DNA of 64,000 nt from JACCTU01 sp963798985 (GTDB lineage: Bacteria > Actinomycetota > Thermoleophilia > Gaiellales > Gaiellaceae), in NCBI GenBank assembly GCA_963798985.1, contig CAWCVL010000007.1, forward strand, positions 496,001-560,000, written 5' to 3'. The position numbers were made by a program, and so were the translations under genes. The notes beneath the pieces were generated by a model, which saw nothing but the letters and a program-made list of their open reading frames with translations, was not told where the DNA came from and did no database searches. Positions 42,870-51,213 of the stretch are shown here, piece by piece. The stretch's first letter is position 1. Each line of letters begins with the position of its first letter.

Positions 42870-43867
42870 GGGTCGCTCGGACGACCCGCACTACGGCAAG
42901 ACCGCGCGCGGGGTGCTCGCGTACGGCGCCGAGCCGGTCGTCGCGATCCTCGACTCGGCGCGCGCGGGGGAGACTGCACGACGGCATCCCGATCGTCGGG
43001 AGCGTCAACGACGCGCTCTGCTTCAACCCGACGACCGCGCTCGTCGGCGTCGCCACGCAGGGGGGACGCTTCCCGCCCGCCTGGCGCGAGCTGCTGAAGA
43101 GCTGCATCGCGAAGGGTCTCGATCTCGAGAACGGCCTGCACGAGTTCGTCTCCGACGACGCCGAGCTGTCCGAGCTCGCCGCGCGCCACGGCGTCGAGCT
43201 GCGCGACCTGCGCAAGCCTCCCGCCGACCTCGACGTTCCGACCGGCGAGAACCTGCAGCTCGACACGCGCATCGTCCTGACGGTCGGCTCCGACTGCGCG
43301 ATCGGAAAGATGACGGTGTCGCTCGAGCTCGACCGCGCCGCGCGCGAACGGGGCCTGGCATCGCAGTTCGTCCCGACCGGGCAGACCGGCATCGCGATCG
43401 CGGGGTGGGGGATCGCCGTCGACGCGGTCGTGTCGGACTTCCTCGCGGGCGCGACCGAGCGGCTCGTGGTCGAGGGGTACCGGCGCGGCGGCACCGACGT
43501 GCTCTTCGTCGAGGGCCAGGGCTCGATCGTCCACCCGGCGTACTCCGGCGTGACGATGGGCCTCATCCACGGGAGCGCGCCGCACCTGTATGTGCTGTGT
43601 CACCTGGCGGGAACGACCGAGATCGAGGGATACCCCGGCAACCCGCTTCCTGCCCTGAACGAGCTGGTCGAGCTCCACGAGCGGCTCTCCCTGCCGATTC
43701 GACCCGCGCACGTCGCCTGCATCGCGCTGAACACGCGCTTCCTGGGCGAAGCGGAGGCGCGTGCGGCAATCGAGGCGGCCGCCGAGGAAACCGGCCTTCC
43801 TGCGGACGACCCGGTGCGGTTCGGCGCCGAGAACCTGCTCGACGCCGTCGTCGAGAGGCGCCTGTAG
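42838..43867 (+). CDS. dgcN: DUF1611 protein, probable D-glutamate N-acetyltransferase (one frameshift)
   Basis: GTG 42838 gives MSEKRYLILAEGRSDDPHY, then GKTARGVLAYGAEPVVAILD, the DUF1611 N terminus. After an extra base near 42975: HDGIPIVGSVNDALCFNPTT and VGVATQGGRFPPAWRELL. The P-loop-like core is LTVGSDCAIGKMTVSLELDR with QFVPTGQTGIAIAGWGIAVD, then DVLFVEGQGSIVHPAYSG and LYVLCHLAGTTEIEGYPGNP. DgcN acetylates D-glutamate before racemisation by DgcA; function here is by family and adjacency. It overlaps the end of dgcA. Confidence 0.78.
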
Positions 43868-43896
43868 ACTCCCGCGCCTGCCGCCGATAGGCAGGA

Positions 43897-45467
43897 GTGA
43901 GGTCTTTCTTGCGCGTTCTTTCGACGTTCATCGCAGCCGCAGGCGCGGCACTTTTGCTCGCCGGGGCAGGCGGTGCCGATCTCGCCGACGAGCCGGCCCA
44001 CTCGGTGATCTTCGGCGTTTCCGACGACCGCGGGAAGTACGACGACGACGGCGGCGAGTGGTTCTTCTCGGAGCTTCGGCAGACCGGTCTGAGCGCGAAC
44101 AAGATGACCGTCAACTGGGACCCGGACCGGCCGCTCGAGATTCGCGAGAAGCCGTTCTTCGACCGCTCGATCCCGTGGGCGACCGCGCAGGGAGTCCACC
44201 TCTCCTTCGGCGTCCACGTCGGGAAAGCCCGCGCGATCACGAGCTCGCCGCGCGCGATCGACCAGTTCGTCGAGTGGCTGCAGCTCGTCGCCCGCACCTA
44301 TCCGCAGGTGACCGAGTTCGTCGTCGGGAACGAGCCGAACCTGACGCGCTTCTGGCAGCCGCAGTTCGACCGGCGCGGCCGCGGGGCCTCGGGGATCGCG
44401 TTCGCGTCGTTCCTCGCGCGCTCGTACGACGCGCTCAAGGAGGTCAACCCGGAGATCACGGTCGTCGGCGTCGGGCTCTCGCCGCGTGGCAACGACATGC
44501 CGCGCGCGAAGAGCAACATCTCGACCTCGCCCGTGAGGTTCATCCGCGACCTCGGGATCGGGTACCGCCGACTCAACCGCGACAAGCCGATCATGGACGT
44601 CTTCGGTTTCCACCCGTACCCCGCGCGCGACCGCGACCCGCTTGCGAAGGGCTACCGGTGGCCGAATGCGGGCGTCGCGAACCTCGACCGGATCAAGCAG
44701 GCGCTCTGGGACGCGTTCCACGGGACGGCCCAGCCGATCGTCGCGGAAGGGCCCGTCGTCGTGCCGCCGCTGCCCGTACCGGAGCCGCTGCCCCGGCCCC
44801 GGCACCGATTCCGATTCCGCCGCCGGTTTCACCCGAGCCGCCGCCGATGCCGGAGCCGGAGCCCAAGCCTCCGGTGCTGCCTGTGCCGCCGATCCCCGAA
44901 CCACCGCCCGCCCCTCCGGTACCCGAGCCGGTTCCCCCGCCGCCGCGCCCGTTGACGTTCAAGCTCGACGAGGTCGGCTGGCAGGTCGCGATCCCGAGCG
45001 CCTCCCGCCGCCACTATTTCGGCCGCGAGAGCGTGCGGCCGACGACGGAGCGCACGCAGGCCAAGATCTACGACCGGCTCATTCGCTCGGTCGCGTGTGA
45101 CCCGTCGGTGCGCTCGATGCTGTTCTTCGGGCTGATCGACGAGGCCAACCTCGATCGCTGGCAGGCGGGCCTCGTCCGCGCCGACAAGAGCCGTCGGCCG
45201 TCCTGGGCGACGGTCCGCGCGGCACTCGGGGCCGGCTGCCGCTCGAAGCAGGCGTACTGGCAGCACACCGAGTCGGTGATCGGGGCGAAGGTGAAGCGAT
45301 CGCCGGGCCTCGTCGTCGTGACCGCCGAGGAGGACGCCGTCGTCGATCTCGGCGGCCGTAGCTTCAAGCTCCGTGCCTACCGGCCGCTGACGCTCCGTGC
45401 GGCTGGCCGGCCCGTCGTCACGCTCCTGGCTGCGATGAACCTGGAGCGCCAGACCGTCCTGCGTTAG
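43897..45467 (+). CDS. Secreted glycoside-hydrolase-like protein with proline-rich insert (frame interrupted)
   Basis: Paralogue of the gene at 4983. GTG 43897 gives a signal peptide; VIFGVSDDRGKYDDDGGEWF begins the barrel and EFVVGNEPNLTRFWQPQF holds the acid/base Glu. SYDALKEVNPEITVVGVGLS and DVFGFHPYPARDRDPLAKGY match the paralogue. At about 44755 a run of about 70 residues rich in Pro, Glu and Val starts, and the barrel then resumes with TFKLDEVGWQVAIPSA, giving the probable nucleophile Glu, and MLFFGLIDEANLDRWQAGL. One base is missing in the linker near 44785. The insert therefore lies between the two catalytic acids. Confidence 0.68.
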
Positions 45468-45469
45468 CC

Positions 45470-45513
45470 TTGACACACGAACACGTGTTCGCTACGCTCC
45501 GAACACATGTTCG
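45470..45513 (+). promoter_or_regulatory. SOS promoter with two LexA boxes
   Basis: TTGACA (45470-45475), 17 bases and TACGCT (45493-45498) form the promoter. CGAACACGTGTTCG (45478-45491) sits in the spacer and CGAACACATGTTCG (45500-45513) covers the start site and the ATG. Both fit the LexA/DinR consensus CGAAC-N4-GTTCG perfectly. Transcription should start at or next to ATG 45507, so the message is leaderless. Confidence 0.88.
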
Positions 45514-45746
45514 CTCGAATCCTCGTGCTGGTGCTCGTCGTGGCCGTGGCCTGGGCGGTAGTGGCCCGAGCGTCAACCGCGGCAGGCCCCGACCGGGTCT
45601 ACACCGTCAAGCCGGGGGACACGCTCTGGACGATTGCGACCAACCGCTACGGGGGCGACCCGCGCGGCGGGGTCTGGAAGATCGAGCAGCGAAACGGTCT
45701 CGCGGGTAGGCCGCTGGTGGCCGGCGCGCGCATCGTCCTGCCGTAG
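45507..45746 (+). CDS. SOS-induced LysM protein, YneA-like cell-division inhibitor
   Basis: A 79-residue protein: one membrane helix (ILVLVLVVAVAWAVVA), a short linker, and a LysM domain (VYTVKPGDTLWTIATNRYGG then VWKIEQRNGL and LVAGARIVLP). The N-terminal anchor plus LysM and LexA control is the plan of Bacillus YneA and of the SOS-induced LysM protein ChiZ/Rv2719c of mycobacteria, which halt division after DNA damage. lexA is not adjacent here. Function is inferred from architecture and control. Confidence 0.8.
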   Translation: MFARILVLVLVVAVAWAVVARASTAAGPDRVYTVKPGDTLWTIATNRYGGDPRGGVWKIEQRNGLAGRPLVAGARIVLP

Positions 45747-45757
45747 AGAGCCGTAAC

Positions 45758-45786
45758 CTCTCGAAAATGCGACGCATTTTCGAGAG
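45758..45786. terminator. Perfect 14-bp inverted repeat after the LysM gene
   Basis: CTCTCGAAAATGCG and CGCATTTTCGAGAG are exact reverse complements separated by one base, lying 11 bases after the LysM stop and 3 bases before the rnz start. Probably a terminator for the SOS gene; it could also influence rnz translation. Confidence 0.55.
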
Positions 45787-45789
45787 CTA

Positions 45790-46795
45790 GTGGATCTCGA
45801 CATCGTCTTCTTCGGCACGTCCGGCTCGATGCCGACGGCCCATCGGGCGCCGAGCGCGCTGCTCGTACGACGCGGCGGCGAGCGCCTCCTGTTCGACTGC
45901 GCGGAGGGAACGCAGCGGCAGATGCTCCGCTCGTCGGTCGGGCTCGTCGAGCTCCGCGAGATCTTCCTCACGCACTTCCACGCCGACCACTTCCTCGGGC
46001 TGCCCGGGATGCTGAAGACGTTCGCGCTCCGCGGGCGCGAGCTGCCGATCACGATCTACGGGCCTGCGGGGCTCTCCGAGCTCTTCGGCGACCTGCGGCG
46101 TGTGTTCGGGCGGCTCACCTATCCCTACGAGCTCGTCACGCTTCGACCTGGGGACGTGCTGGCGCGCGAGGAGTACCGGATCGAGGCCTTCGCTCCGAAC
46201 CACGGCCGCAACGCCGTCGGTTACGCGCTCGTCGAGGAACCTCGGCCCGGACGCTTCGACCCGGACGCCGCGGAGGGCCTCGGGATCCCGATCGGGCCGG
46301 AGCGCGGCTCGCTTCAACGCGGCGAGGCGGTGACCCTCCCCGACGGCCGCGTGATCACGCCCGACTCGGTGGTGGGTGAGCGCTCGGCCCGGGCGAAAGG
46401 TCGTGCTCGCCGGCGACACCGCTCCCGCGGCGACCGTGGTGGAGGCGGCGCAGGGAGCGGACGTGCTGGTGCACGAGGCGACCTTCGCGGAGGAGGAGCG
46501 CGCGCGTGCTCAGGAAACGTTGCATTCGACCGCGGCCCAGGCCGCTCAGGCCGCGCGCGAAGCCGACGTCACGCTCCTCGCGCTGACACATCTTTCGAGC
46601 CGGTACTTCGGTCCTGAGATCGCCGAGGAGGCTCGCGCGATCTTTCCCGAGACCGTCGTGCCGCGGGACTTCGACATCATCGAGGTCCCGTTCGCCGAGC
46701 GCGGCTCGCCGGCCCTGATCAAAGGTGGCGCCTCGGGGCGGCGCGTAGACTCCGCACCTCCGGAACCGGTGACGATCGTCGAGGAGACGCGATGA
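45790..46795 (+). CDS. rnz: Ribonuclease Z (one frameshift)
   Basis: Matures tRNA 3' ends. GTG 45790 gives MDLDIVFFGTSGSMPTAHRA; LLFDCAEGTQRQMLRS and the zinc motif ILFTH-like IFLTHFHADHFLGLPGML follow, then FAPNHGRNAVGYALVEEP. An extra base near 46385 shifts the frame; VVLAGDTAPAATVVEAAQGA, LVHEATFAEEERARAQET and LLALTHLSSRYFGPE complete the enzyme. Exactly one base out of frame. Stop overlaps the next start (ATGA). Confidence 0.93.
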
Positions 46796-47004
46796 CAAGC
46801 ATGGTGCAGGTGGCGATTGCAGGGGACGTCACCGAGGCTGAGGAGATCCAGGCGATCCTCACCGAGGCGGGGATCGAGTCCGAGCTCCAGCCGGAAGAGG
46901 ATGCGGACGCGCTCGCCGTCTTCGTTCCGGAAGGGTCGGTCGACCTCGCGCAGGACGCGATCGAGGCGATGACCGAGCCCGATGAGCCCGTCGCCGGGCT
47001 CTAG
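46792..47004 (+). CDS. Small DUF2007-like protein
   Basis: A 70-residue acidic protein: MVQVAIAGDVTEAEEIQAIL, TEAGIESELQPEEDADALAV and FVPEGSVDLAQDAIEAM. It fits the ferredoxin-like DUF2007 (putative signal-transducing) fold with alternating strands and helices. ATG 46792 overlaps the rnz stop and its end overlaps the methyltransferase start by 23 bases, so all three are translated together. Function unknown. Confidence 0.7.
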   Translation: MTSMVQVAIAGDVTEAEEIQAILTEAGIESELQPEEDADALAVFVPEGSVDLAQDAIEAMTEPDEPVAGL

Positions 47005-47731
47005 CGTCGACTTCGGGCGGCTCGCCGGACGCTACGACGAGGTCCGGCCCGTCGACGAGAACTGGTGGGAGGTCTACGAGCTCGTCGAGCGCGCAGCCGA
47101 CCTGCGCGGTCGCCGGGTGCTCGACGTGGGGTGCGGCACGGGCCGGCTGAGCGTCGCGCTCGTCGAGCGGGCCCACGCAAAGGTCTGGGGCGTCGACGCG
47201 TCGGCGGCGATGCTCGCGGTCGCAAAGGAAAAGGTGCAGGGCGTCGCGTTCAAGCTTGCGGATGCCGAGTCGCTTCCGTTCAAGGACGGCTGGTTCGAGC
47301 GCGCGGTGCTCTGGCTGGTGCTCCATCTGGTCGACCGCCCGGCTGCGCTCGCGGAGGCGCGGCGCGTGCTCACGACCGACGGCCTCGTCGCGATTGCGAG
47401 CTTCGACGAGTCGCACTTCGGCGCACACTGGCTCAACGACTACCTGCCTTCGCTCGAACGGGTCGACCGGGCGCGCTTCCCGACTCGCGCGCAGCTCGTT
47501 GACGAACTGCTCGAGGCGGGCTTCGCCGGCGTGGAGACGATGCGACTCGACCAGTGCGTGACCCTGTCACGCGAGGAAGCGTTGCTGAAGCTGCGCGCGC
47601 GGCACATCTCCACGTTCGACCTGATCGGCGAGGACGAGATCGAACGCGGTCTCGCGGAGGCGGAGCGAACGCTTCCCGAGACCGTCGCGTACGACCTGCG
47701 TTGGCTCGTCGCGGTCGGGAGAGCGGCGTGA
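46982..47731 (+). CDS. Class I SAM-dependent methyltransferase
   Basis: A 249-residue enzyme. RLAGRYDEVRPVDENWWEVY at the N terminus, then the SAM-binding motif RRVLDVGCGTGRLSVALVE, WGVDASAAMLAVAKEK (acidic loop), FKLADAESLPFKDGWFERAV and LAEARRVLTTDGLVAIASFD. This is the UbiE/Methyltransf_11 type. The substrate is not deducible. The stop overlaps the GTG of the site-2 protease (GTGA). Confidence 0.88.
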   Translation: MSPSPGSSVDFGRLAGRYDEVRPVDENWWEVYELVERAADLRGRRVLDVGCGTGRLSVALVERAHAKVWGVDASAAMLAVAKEKVQGVAFKLADAESLPFKDGWFERAVLWLVLHLVDRPAALAEARRVLTTDGLVAIASFDESHFGAHWLNDYLPSLERVDRARFPTRAQLVDELLEAGFAGVETMRLDQCVTLSREEALLKLRARHISTFDLIGEDEIERGLAEAERTLPETVAYDLRWLVAVGRAA

Positions 47732-48829
47732 CCTCCAGCATCACGCTCGGTCGGATCGCCGGGATCCGCATCGGCATCCACTGGAGCTGGCTCGTCGTCT
47801 TCGGGCTGATCACCTGGTCGCTCGCGACCGCCGTGTTCCCCGACCAGAACCCCGGCCTCGGCGACGGCACGTACTACGCGATGGCGATCGCCGCGGCGCT
47901 GCTGTTCTTCACCTCTCTGCTCTTGCACGAGCTCGGCCACGCCTTCCAGGCGAGGCGCGAGGGAATGGAGATCGACGGCATCACCCTCTGGCTCTTCGGC
48001 GGGGTCGCACAGTTCCGCGGGATGTTCCCGGGTGCCGGCGCGGAGTTCCGGATCGCGATCGCCGGACCGCTCGTCTCGCTCGTGCTCGGCGCGGGCTTCG
48101 TCGGGCTCGCGGTTGCGATCAGCGGTGTCGAGGAAGTCGACGGGATCGCCGCCTGGCTCGGCTACATCAACCTCGCGCTGCTCGTCTTCAACCTGCTGCC
48201 GGCGCTGCCGCTGGACGGCGGGCGGGTTCTCCGGTCCGGCGCTCTGGGCCGCGCGCGACAACTTCACCTGGGCGACCAGGGTCGCCGCGGCGATCGGACG
48301 CGCGTTCGGCGCGCTCTTCATCGTGGGCGGTCTCGCGCTCTTCTTCCTGGAGAGCGGGACGAGCGGCCTCTGGATGGCGTTCCTCGGCTGGTTCCTCTAC
48401 GGCGCGGCCTCCGAGGAGGCGCGCTACGCGAAGGTGTACGGCACGCTCGCCGGCCTGCGCGTGCGCGACCTGATGGTTCCGACGCCCACCACGCTCTCGC
48501 CCGGGCAGACGATCGGCGAGCTGATGGACGGCGTCGTCTGGACCGACCGGCAGGACGCGTATCCGGTCGTCGAGGACGGCCGCTTGGTCGGTCTGCTCCC
48601 GTTTCGCCAGATCGCCGACGTCCCACGCGGCGAGTGGAGCACTCGAACGGTCGGCGAGCGGATGCTCCCGATCGCGGTCGTGCCGGTGCTCGCCGGTGAC
48701 GAGTCGCTCGAGCACGCGCTCAGCTCGCTCAGCGGAGGGCTCGATCGAGGTGTCGTCGTCGCCGACGGCGACGCGGTCGGCGTGATCTCGCTCGCAGACC
48801 TCGCGCGTGCGGCCCAGTCCCGCGACTAG
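47728..48829 (+). CDS. Site-2-protease-family membrane metalloprotease with CBS pair (one frameshift)
   Basis: GTG 47728 gives MTSSITLGRIAGIRIGIHWS, typical of CBS-type S2P proteases. Zinc ligands are in LLLHELGHAFQARREG and the third ligand Asp in FNLLPALPLDGGR. After an extra C near 48230 the frame continues with ALWAARDNFTWATRVAAAIG, further helices, then two CBS motifs (VRDLMVPTPTTLSPGQTIGE and VGERMLPIAVVPVLAGDESL). Intramembrane proteolysis of a regulator is expected; the CBS pair may bind adenine nucleotides. Confidence 0.88.
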
Positions 48830-48852
48830 AGGCTTGATGTGAAGTCGCTGCG

Positions 48853-48928
48853 ACAGCGGCCGCGAAGCGGCCGCCTTTAGGGATCTTCGCGCGTCGCGGA
48901 TCCGCGCCAGCGGATTCGCGACCTGCGC
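48853..48928 (-). repeat. Double-hairpin dispersed repeat, copy C (after GT-C-like gene)
   Basis: Copy of the element at 10041. Read with the minus-strand membrane protein it starts 5 bases after the TAA with GCGCAGGTCGCGAATCCGC, then GGATCCGCGAC, and CTAAAGGCGGCCGC-TTC-GCGGCCGCTG. It fills the space between converging genes. Confidence 0.8.
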
Positions 48929-48933
48929 AGCCA

Positions 48934-50865
48934 TTAACCGGGGACGTACTCGAACCGCGTCGAGCCGACGATGACGCTCGGTGTAATCGCGAGGCTGCAG
49001 ATGCCGGCCGGGCCGACGGCCGGCACGGACGGCCGCCAGATCTCCTCGGGGGCGAGCGTCCGCTCCTGGCTCGACTGGCCGTTGTCGAGGCGAACGGTTG
49101 CCTGAGTGCCCTTCGCGATCAGCGTCAGCTCGAAGGTTCCGCCGCTGCAGCCGTAGACCGTCATCGACGCCGGACCGTAGATGTCGCCGTTGCCCTGCAC
49201 GCCGGCGCGGACGGTCTGCAGGCGGAGCGGTTGCCCGTTCTGCCAGAGCGTGAGCCCGGCCTGCGTCAGGCCCACCTGAGCGACCGTCGCGACTGCCTCG
49301 CCGCGGAAGGTGAAGGTCGGCGACGCCGCGACGATCCAGCTCGGCGTGTCCTCGGCGATCACGCCCAGTGGAAAGGGGTCGACCCGTTGCTGGGGCAGGG
49401 GTCCCGGCACGCGCCGTGCGTTCTCGAGCACGTACACCCGACGGACCTTGCGGTTCCAGAAGACGTACGACCAGACCGCGTTCCAGTGCGCCTCGCCGTC
49501 GTAGAAGTAGGCGACGTCGGCGTCCGCCGCGGCGTCGATCCAGTCCGGGTCGGACTCGCCGAAGAACGACGTCTCGAGCACCGACGCCTCCTTCGCGACG
49601 AACCGCGAGGCGGAGATGGACATGCCGACGAAGAGCAGCGCGAGCGCGACCGGGACCGCGACGAGCAGGCGCAGAGGCAGCAGTGCGAACGCGAGGACGG
49701 CCACGGCGGTGAAGGTCCAGACGACGACGTCGTAGCTTCCGAGCTGCCAGATCGGGATCAGCGTGAACGCGTCGGGGAGCGCCGCTTTGTGGACGAGCCG
49801 CCCGAGCGGGAGCGCCAGCACGAGCGCGGCTGCCGCGAACGCCACGGCGTACGAGGAAGCGCGCCGCCGCGGTGCGCCGCTGTCGAGCCAGAGGCACAGG
49901 CCGATGAAGAACAGCGGGGCCAGCCCGAGCAGGTCGCGCTCCGCAAGCCGGCCGACGTAGCGAGAGGCGAAGAGCCCGACCTCGGCGACGAAGCCTGCCG
50001 TGAACGCAAACGTCACCGCCAGGTAGGCGCGAACGTCCGGCGAGCCCGGACGCGCGAGCGCGAGCGCGGCGACCGCGCAGGCCGGGACGATGCCGACGAG
50101 CAGCAGGAGGTCGGCGGCGTGATAGAAGCCGAAACGAACGGCGCCCCCGACCGTGTAGTCGGCACTACCGGCGGGCGAGTACGCGCCGAGCCCGATCGCG
50201 CCGACGCCGGCGCCGACCACGGCGAGCGCGGCGAGCGCCGGCCACAGGCGGACGAACGGCGTGGTCGTCCGTCCAGCGGCAGCGTAAATCACGACCGCGA
50301 GTACGAACGCGGGCACGAGGACGACGCCCTGGAGCCGCGTCAGGATCGCGAGGACGACGACGCCGACGAGCAGCGCCTGCGCTCGCAGCGTCGGCTTGGT
50401 GAGCGCGCGCGCCGCGAGCCAAGCCGCCAGCGCGACGAGCGGATAGAAGACCGTCTCGCTCATCAGCAGTCCGGAGTATGCGAGTCCCGGAATGCAGAGC
50501 GTGAGCGCGGCGGCGACGAGCGCCCAGCGCTCGGACATCAGCGTCCGTCCCCATGCGAAGACCGGGACGGCGGCGAGCGACATCGCGAGCGCCCCCAGCA
50601 CCCGCGCAACGTCGTAGCCGAGCGCGGTGTCGAAGAGCGCGAGTGGGAGGCCGATCAGCGCGGGGTAGACGAGGCTGTAGAACGCCGTGTCCGCGCCGAG
50701 GATCGAGAGGTGGCCGGTCTCCCAGAGGCTTCGCCCGAGCTCCGCGTAGATCATCTCGTCGGCAGCGATCCACGGGGTGGGGACGCGCAGCCCCGCCAAC
50801 GCGCGCGCGATCGTCGAGACCGCGACCAGCGCGGCCAGCACCCCCCAGGCCGGAACCCGCCTCAC
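48934..50865 (-). CDS. GT-C-like multi-pass membrane glycosyltransferase
   Basis: A 643-residue protein. About 12-13 membrane helices occupy residues 1-430. The first outer loop reads TPWIAADEMIYAELGRSLWE, with the acidic pair (DE) characteristic of the GT-C/PMT superfamily catalytic loop. Residues about 450-640 form an exported domain: DPDWIDAAADADVAYFYDGE (a nucleoside-hydrolase-like strand pattern), VRRVYVLENARRVPGPLPQQ, and a beta-rich part ending IVGSTRFEYVPG. It probably transfers a sugar from a polyprenyl phosphate carrier to the cell surface. Start ATG 50865. Confidence 0.72.
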   Translation of the reverse strand: MRRVPAWGVLAALVAVSTIARALAGLRVPTPWIAADEMIYAELGRSLWETGHLSILGADTAFYSLVYPALIGLPLALFDTALGYDVARVLGALAMSLAAVPVFAWGRTLMSERWALVAAALTLCIPGLAYSGLLMSETVFYPLVALAAWLAARALTKPTLRAQALLVGVVVLAILTRLQGVVLVPAFVLAVVIYAAAGRTTTPFVRLWPALAALAVVGAGVGAIGLGAYSPAGSADYTVGGAVRFGFYHAADLLLLVGIVPACAVAALALARPGSPDVRAYLAVTFAFTAGFVAEVGLFASRYVGRLAERDLLGLAPLFFIGLCLWLDSGAPRRRASSYAVAFAAAALVLALPLGRLVHKAALPDAFTLIPIWQLGSYDVVVWTFTAVAVLAFALLPLRLLVAVPVALALLFVGMSISASRFVAKEASVLETSFFGESDPDWIDAAADADVAYFYDGEAHWNAVWSYVFWNRKVRRVYVLENARRVPGPLPQQRVDPFPLGVIAEDTPSWIVAASPTFTFRGEAVATVAQVGLTQAGLTLWQNGQPLRLQTVRAGVQGNGDIYGPASMTVYGCSGGTFELTLIAKGTQATVRLDNGQSSQERTLAPEEIWRPSVPAVGPAGICSLAITPSVIVGSTRFEYVPG

Positions 50866-50904
50866 GGCCGCCCATGATGCGTGCTGCGGCGGCCGTGTGG
50901 TGGT

Positions 50905-51048
50905 TCAGGCGGCCCGGCGCTCTCGGAGCGAGAGCCTGAGCGTCAGCCGGCGCGGCTGCTTCTTCTTCGCAGGCTGGACGCTTTTCACGTGGCGCTGCAC
51001 CGGCACCCACCGGTGCGGCTCCGACAGATCGAATCCCCAGCGCGCCAC
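50905..51048 (-). CDS. Possible small basic protein
   Basis: A 47-residue frame in the gap before pyrR. GTG 51048 gives MARWGFDLSEPHRWVPVQRH followed by VKSVQPAKKKQPRRLTLRLS and LRERRAA. The high Lys/Arg content and balanced start suggest a nucleic-acid-binding peptide, but there is no strong ribosome site and no family match. Confidence 0.3.
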   Translation of the reverse strand: MARWGFDLSEPHRWVPVQRHVKSVQPAKKKQPRRLTLRLSLRERRAA

Positions 51049-51172
51049 AGTGAACGTTCAGACGGTTCCGTGCGGCGGCGGTTGGCACCGAAAGGGGGAT
51101 CTTTCGTTCACGCTCGATGAACCGCGTCGGCGTCCGTCCGGCCGTTGGGATAGGTTCTCGCGGACACCGACC
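51049..51172 (+). other. Upstream part of the pyr leader
   Basis: This short non-coding stretch leads into the PYR hairpin. TTGGGATAGG and GGTTCTCGCGG are seen but no convincing -35/-10 pair. An AAAGGGGGATC word near 51100 is not followed by an ORF. I see no other structure. Confidence 0.3.
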
Positions 51173-51203
51173 CCTTTAACCCGGTCCAGCGAGGCCGGAA
51201 AGG
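51173..51203 (+). ncRNA. PYR element (PyrR-binding leader hairpin)
   Basis: CCTTTAACCCGG, TCCAGCGAGG and CCGGAAAGG make the PyrR-binding hairpin: outer CCTTT/AAAGG stem, inner CCGG/CCGG stem, and the conserved GGTCCAGCGAGG loop. AAAGGAG of the 3' arm (51199-51205) is also the ribosome site for ATG 51214. PyrR bound to UMP should therefore block translation, the mode described in mycobacteria. Confidence 0.85.
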
Positions 51204-51213
51204 AGTTGCGAGG

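Noticed and set aside
42259..43890. A single 543-residue frame joining dgcA and dgcN as a natural fusion
   Set aside because: dgcN has its own GTG start and correct N terminus at the junction, the frame breaks again inside dgcN, and restoring one G gives a proper dgcA end. An indel explains the apparent fusion.
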